A stretch of 64,000 bases of DNA from Caprimulgus europaeus (Eukaryota; Chordata; Aves; Caprimulgiformes; Caprimulgidae). Shown in pieces: positions 62,732-64,000 of this stretch. Within the stretch, counting starts at the first letter, position 1, and each line of letters begins with the position of its first letter. The DNA is taken from positions 42,709,515 to 42,773,514 of the forward strand of contig OU015528.1 in the NCBI GenBank assembly GCA_907165065.1, read 5' to 3'. Under the pieces are notes generated by a model. It did not search any database, was not told the origin of the DNA, and worked only from the letters and a program-made list of their open reading frames with translations. The position numbers and the translations under genes were made by a program.

Positions 62732-63271
62732 CAGTTCTTTTTCCTCAATGACTCTATTAAGAGATCAGCCACTAGTCTTTTGCAGTGACTCTAGAGGTTG
62801 GCTTCTTTTCCGGAACACAGGCTGTCAGGGAATTCAAAAGATTCACCCATCTCACAACCCACCGCATGGGACAAGACAGACATCCTCATATTACTCTATA
62901 ACTTCTTTTATCTTAAAGTGCAGTTATTGTGATTCTGTGTTTTGGCTACTCCTTTCTCACAAAAGGAGTTTTCTCCCTCTGTTTTCTCCATTAGAAAAGA
63001 AGGAATTGTTCTTACCTTTGCTCTCTTCCCCCCAGCACTCTCTCCCTGCTCTTTCTACCCTTGCGTGGCTAAGTTTTTTTCATTAACATATATATATTTC
63101 TCCTATACTCACCAGCGCATGCATAATTTCTGCACGGATACTTTCAGGGCATCATGAACTTTACCAGAGATCATGGGAAGAGTCAAATTGTTCATATCAC
63201 AAGGCAGAATTAGCATGTGACATGTAATATGCCTTGATAGAAGTCAATATTGGTTTATTTTAACATTTAGT
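62732..63271. other. Noncoding, pyrimidine-rich stretch
   Basis: 62945-63110 is pyrimidine-rich with two acceptor-like ends (TTTTCTCCATTAG and TCTTCCCCCCAG). Frames of 130 and 71 codons here are Ser/Leu/Phe-rich and not protein-like. I see no retroviral internal sequence after the LTR. Confidence 0.5.
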
Positions 63272-63331
63272 AAGGGTTTGGCCCAGATGACTTCCAAGTG
63301 GGTCTTTCAACCTCAATTATTCTTCAATCTT
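63272..63331 (+). mobile_element. CR1 LINE 3' tail remnant, diverged
   Basis: GGGTTTGGCCCAGATGACTT, then CCAAGTGGGTCTTTCAACCT and CAATTATTCTTCAATCTT: a degraded version of the CR1 3' end (TTGGACTAGATGACCTCC, TCCCTTCCAACC, ATTATTCTATGATTCT). About 60 bases, with nothing CR1-like upstream. Older than most copies here. Confidence 0.75.
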
Positions 63332-64000
63332 AGAAGTTTAAAATCTTCCAGGAAAAGTTTTTCCATCATTCTTCATATAGAACAGCAGCTTGTTGTACAA
63401 GAATATCCATCTTTTCATACCATAAATTACTCTGTTAGTGTTAGCTTCTTGCAAACTACTCAAAGTAGGATGGGTGGGATTTTTTTTTAATGGAAAAAGT
63501 AGGATACAGAACAAAGAAAGAGAGGATTGATGTCCATTTTATACAGATCAAGTGGTTCATCCAGATCACAAAGAAAGTTCATTGCAGCCCCAAGCAAACT
63601 GACCAAGCAAATTTCAATCTAATATATTGACTACACCACATCTCACAAGTCCTACCTCTGCTCTGAGAAGTGCTCTGAACCAGAAGAGAGAACTGACTTG
63701 TCAGATGCTCCGGTGCTGTTTCCACTTAGAGGCTACATCCCACAACAACCACAACCTAAATATCCATGTGTGAGCGCTCATCCTGAGACCCAGCTACACC
63801 TCAGGTGCCACTATGGAGCAGTGGGATCCCTGTAAGCATGACATTTTCTCCCATTTGTGAGCTACTTTCACATGTGATCTTTCCCAAATATGAGTTTCTC
63901 TTTGCTCTTTGTCGTATCAGATATGCGTCTTCTGCCTTGGTATATCTGCAAAGGTCCAGAAGGCTAGTTGTGTTGTTCTGGATTTAATCCTAAATAAATG
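63332..64000. other. Noncoding, nothing recognised
   Basis: Unique sequence with a T-rich run at 63481-63489. Short frames (70 codons or less) without recognised products. Confidence 0.55.

Noticed and set aside
62732-63271. Retroviral internal region or primer-binding site after the LTR
   Set aside because: No gag, pol or env similarity and no convincing TGG-initial primer-binding site at the LTR edge.

Overview
The window looks like avian nuclear DNA. Several interspersed repeats end in the tail typical of bird CR1 LINEs: two or three short copies of an ATTCTATG-like unit, preceded by the CR1 3' UTR. Open frames next to these tails carry the CR1 ORF2 C-terminal signature (HWNRL, then VVES/VVEA, then LEVF or MEIF). 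There is also a solo endogenous-retroviral LTR. CpG is scarce, base composition is AT-leaning, and single-copy noncoding sequence dominates. I cannot name the species or chromosome.

No intact protein-coding gene is visible. The longest open frames (at most 190 codons) are isolated, resemble no family I recognise, and mostly have amino-acid use expected of translated noncoding DNA. The window is best read as a gene desert or part of a very large intron. Two short minus-strand stretches at 35.4-36.7 kb are exceptions with coding-like codon-position bias. They may be decayed gene fragments or exons. One 92-bp segment near 18.3 kb is flanked by good splice-site matches.

Layout: 1-29 kb is unique sequence with a few short tandem repeats, homopolymers, an (AC)21 microsatellite and a tandem pair of perfect hairpins at 14.26-14.31 kb. 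From 29 to 34 kb there are two minus-strand CR1 copies from visibly different subfamilies. From 35 to 37.3 kb lie the two coding-like fragments and a GC-richer block open in five of six frames. From 44.7 to 48.3 kb there is an internal CR1 reverse-transcriptase fragment and a CR1 tail remnant. From 54 to 63.4 kb repeats are densest: CR1 copies in both orientations, a CR1-tailed element with non-CR1 sequence upstream, and the roughly 595-bp solo LTR with CCAAT, TATA and poly(A) signals. No rRNA, tRNA, CRISPR array, operon or riboswitch was seen. I did not find a clear new biological system; the strongest leads are the coding-like fragments and the paired hairpins.
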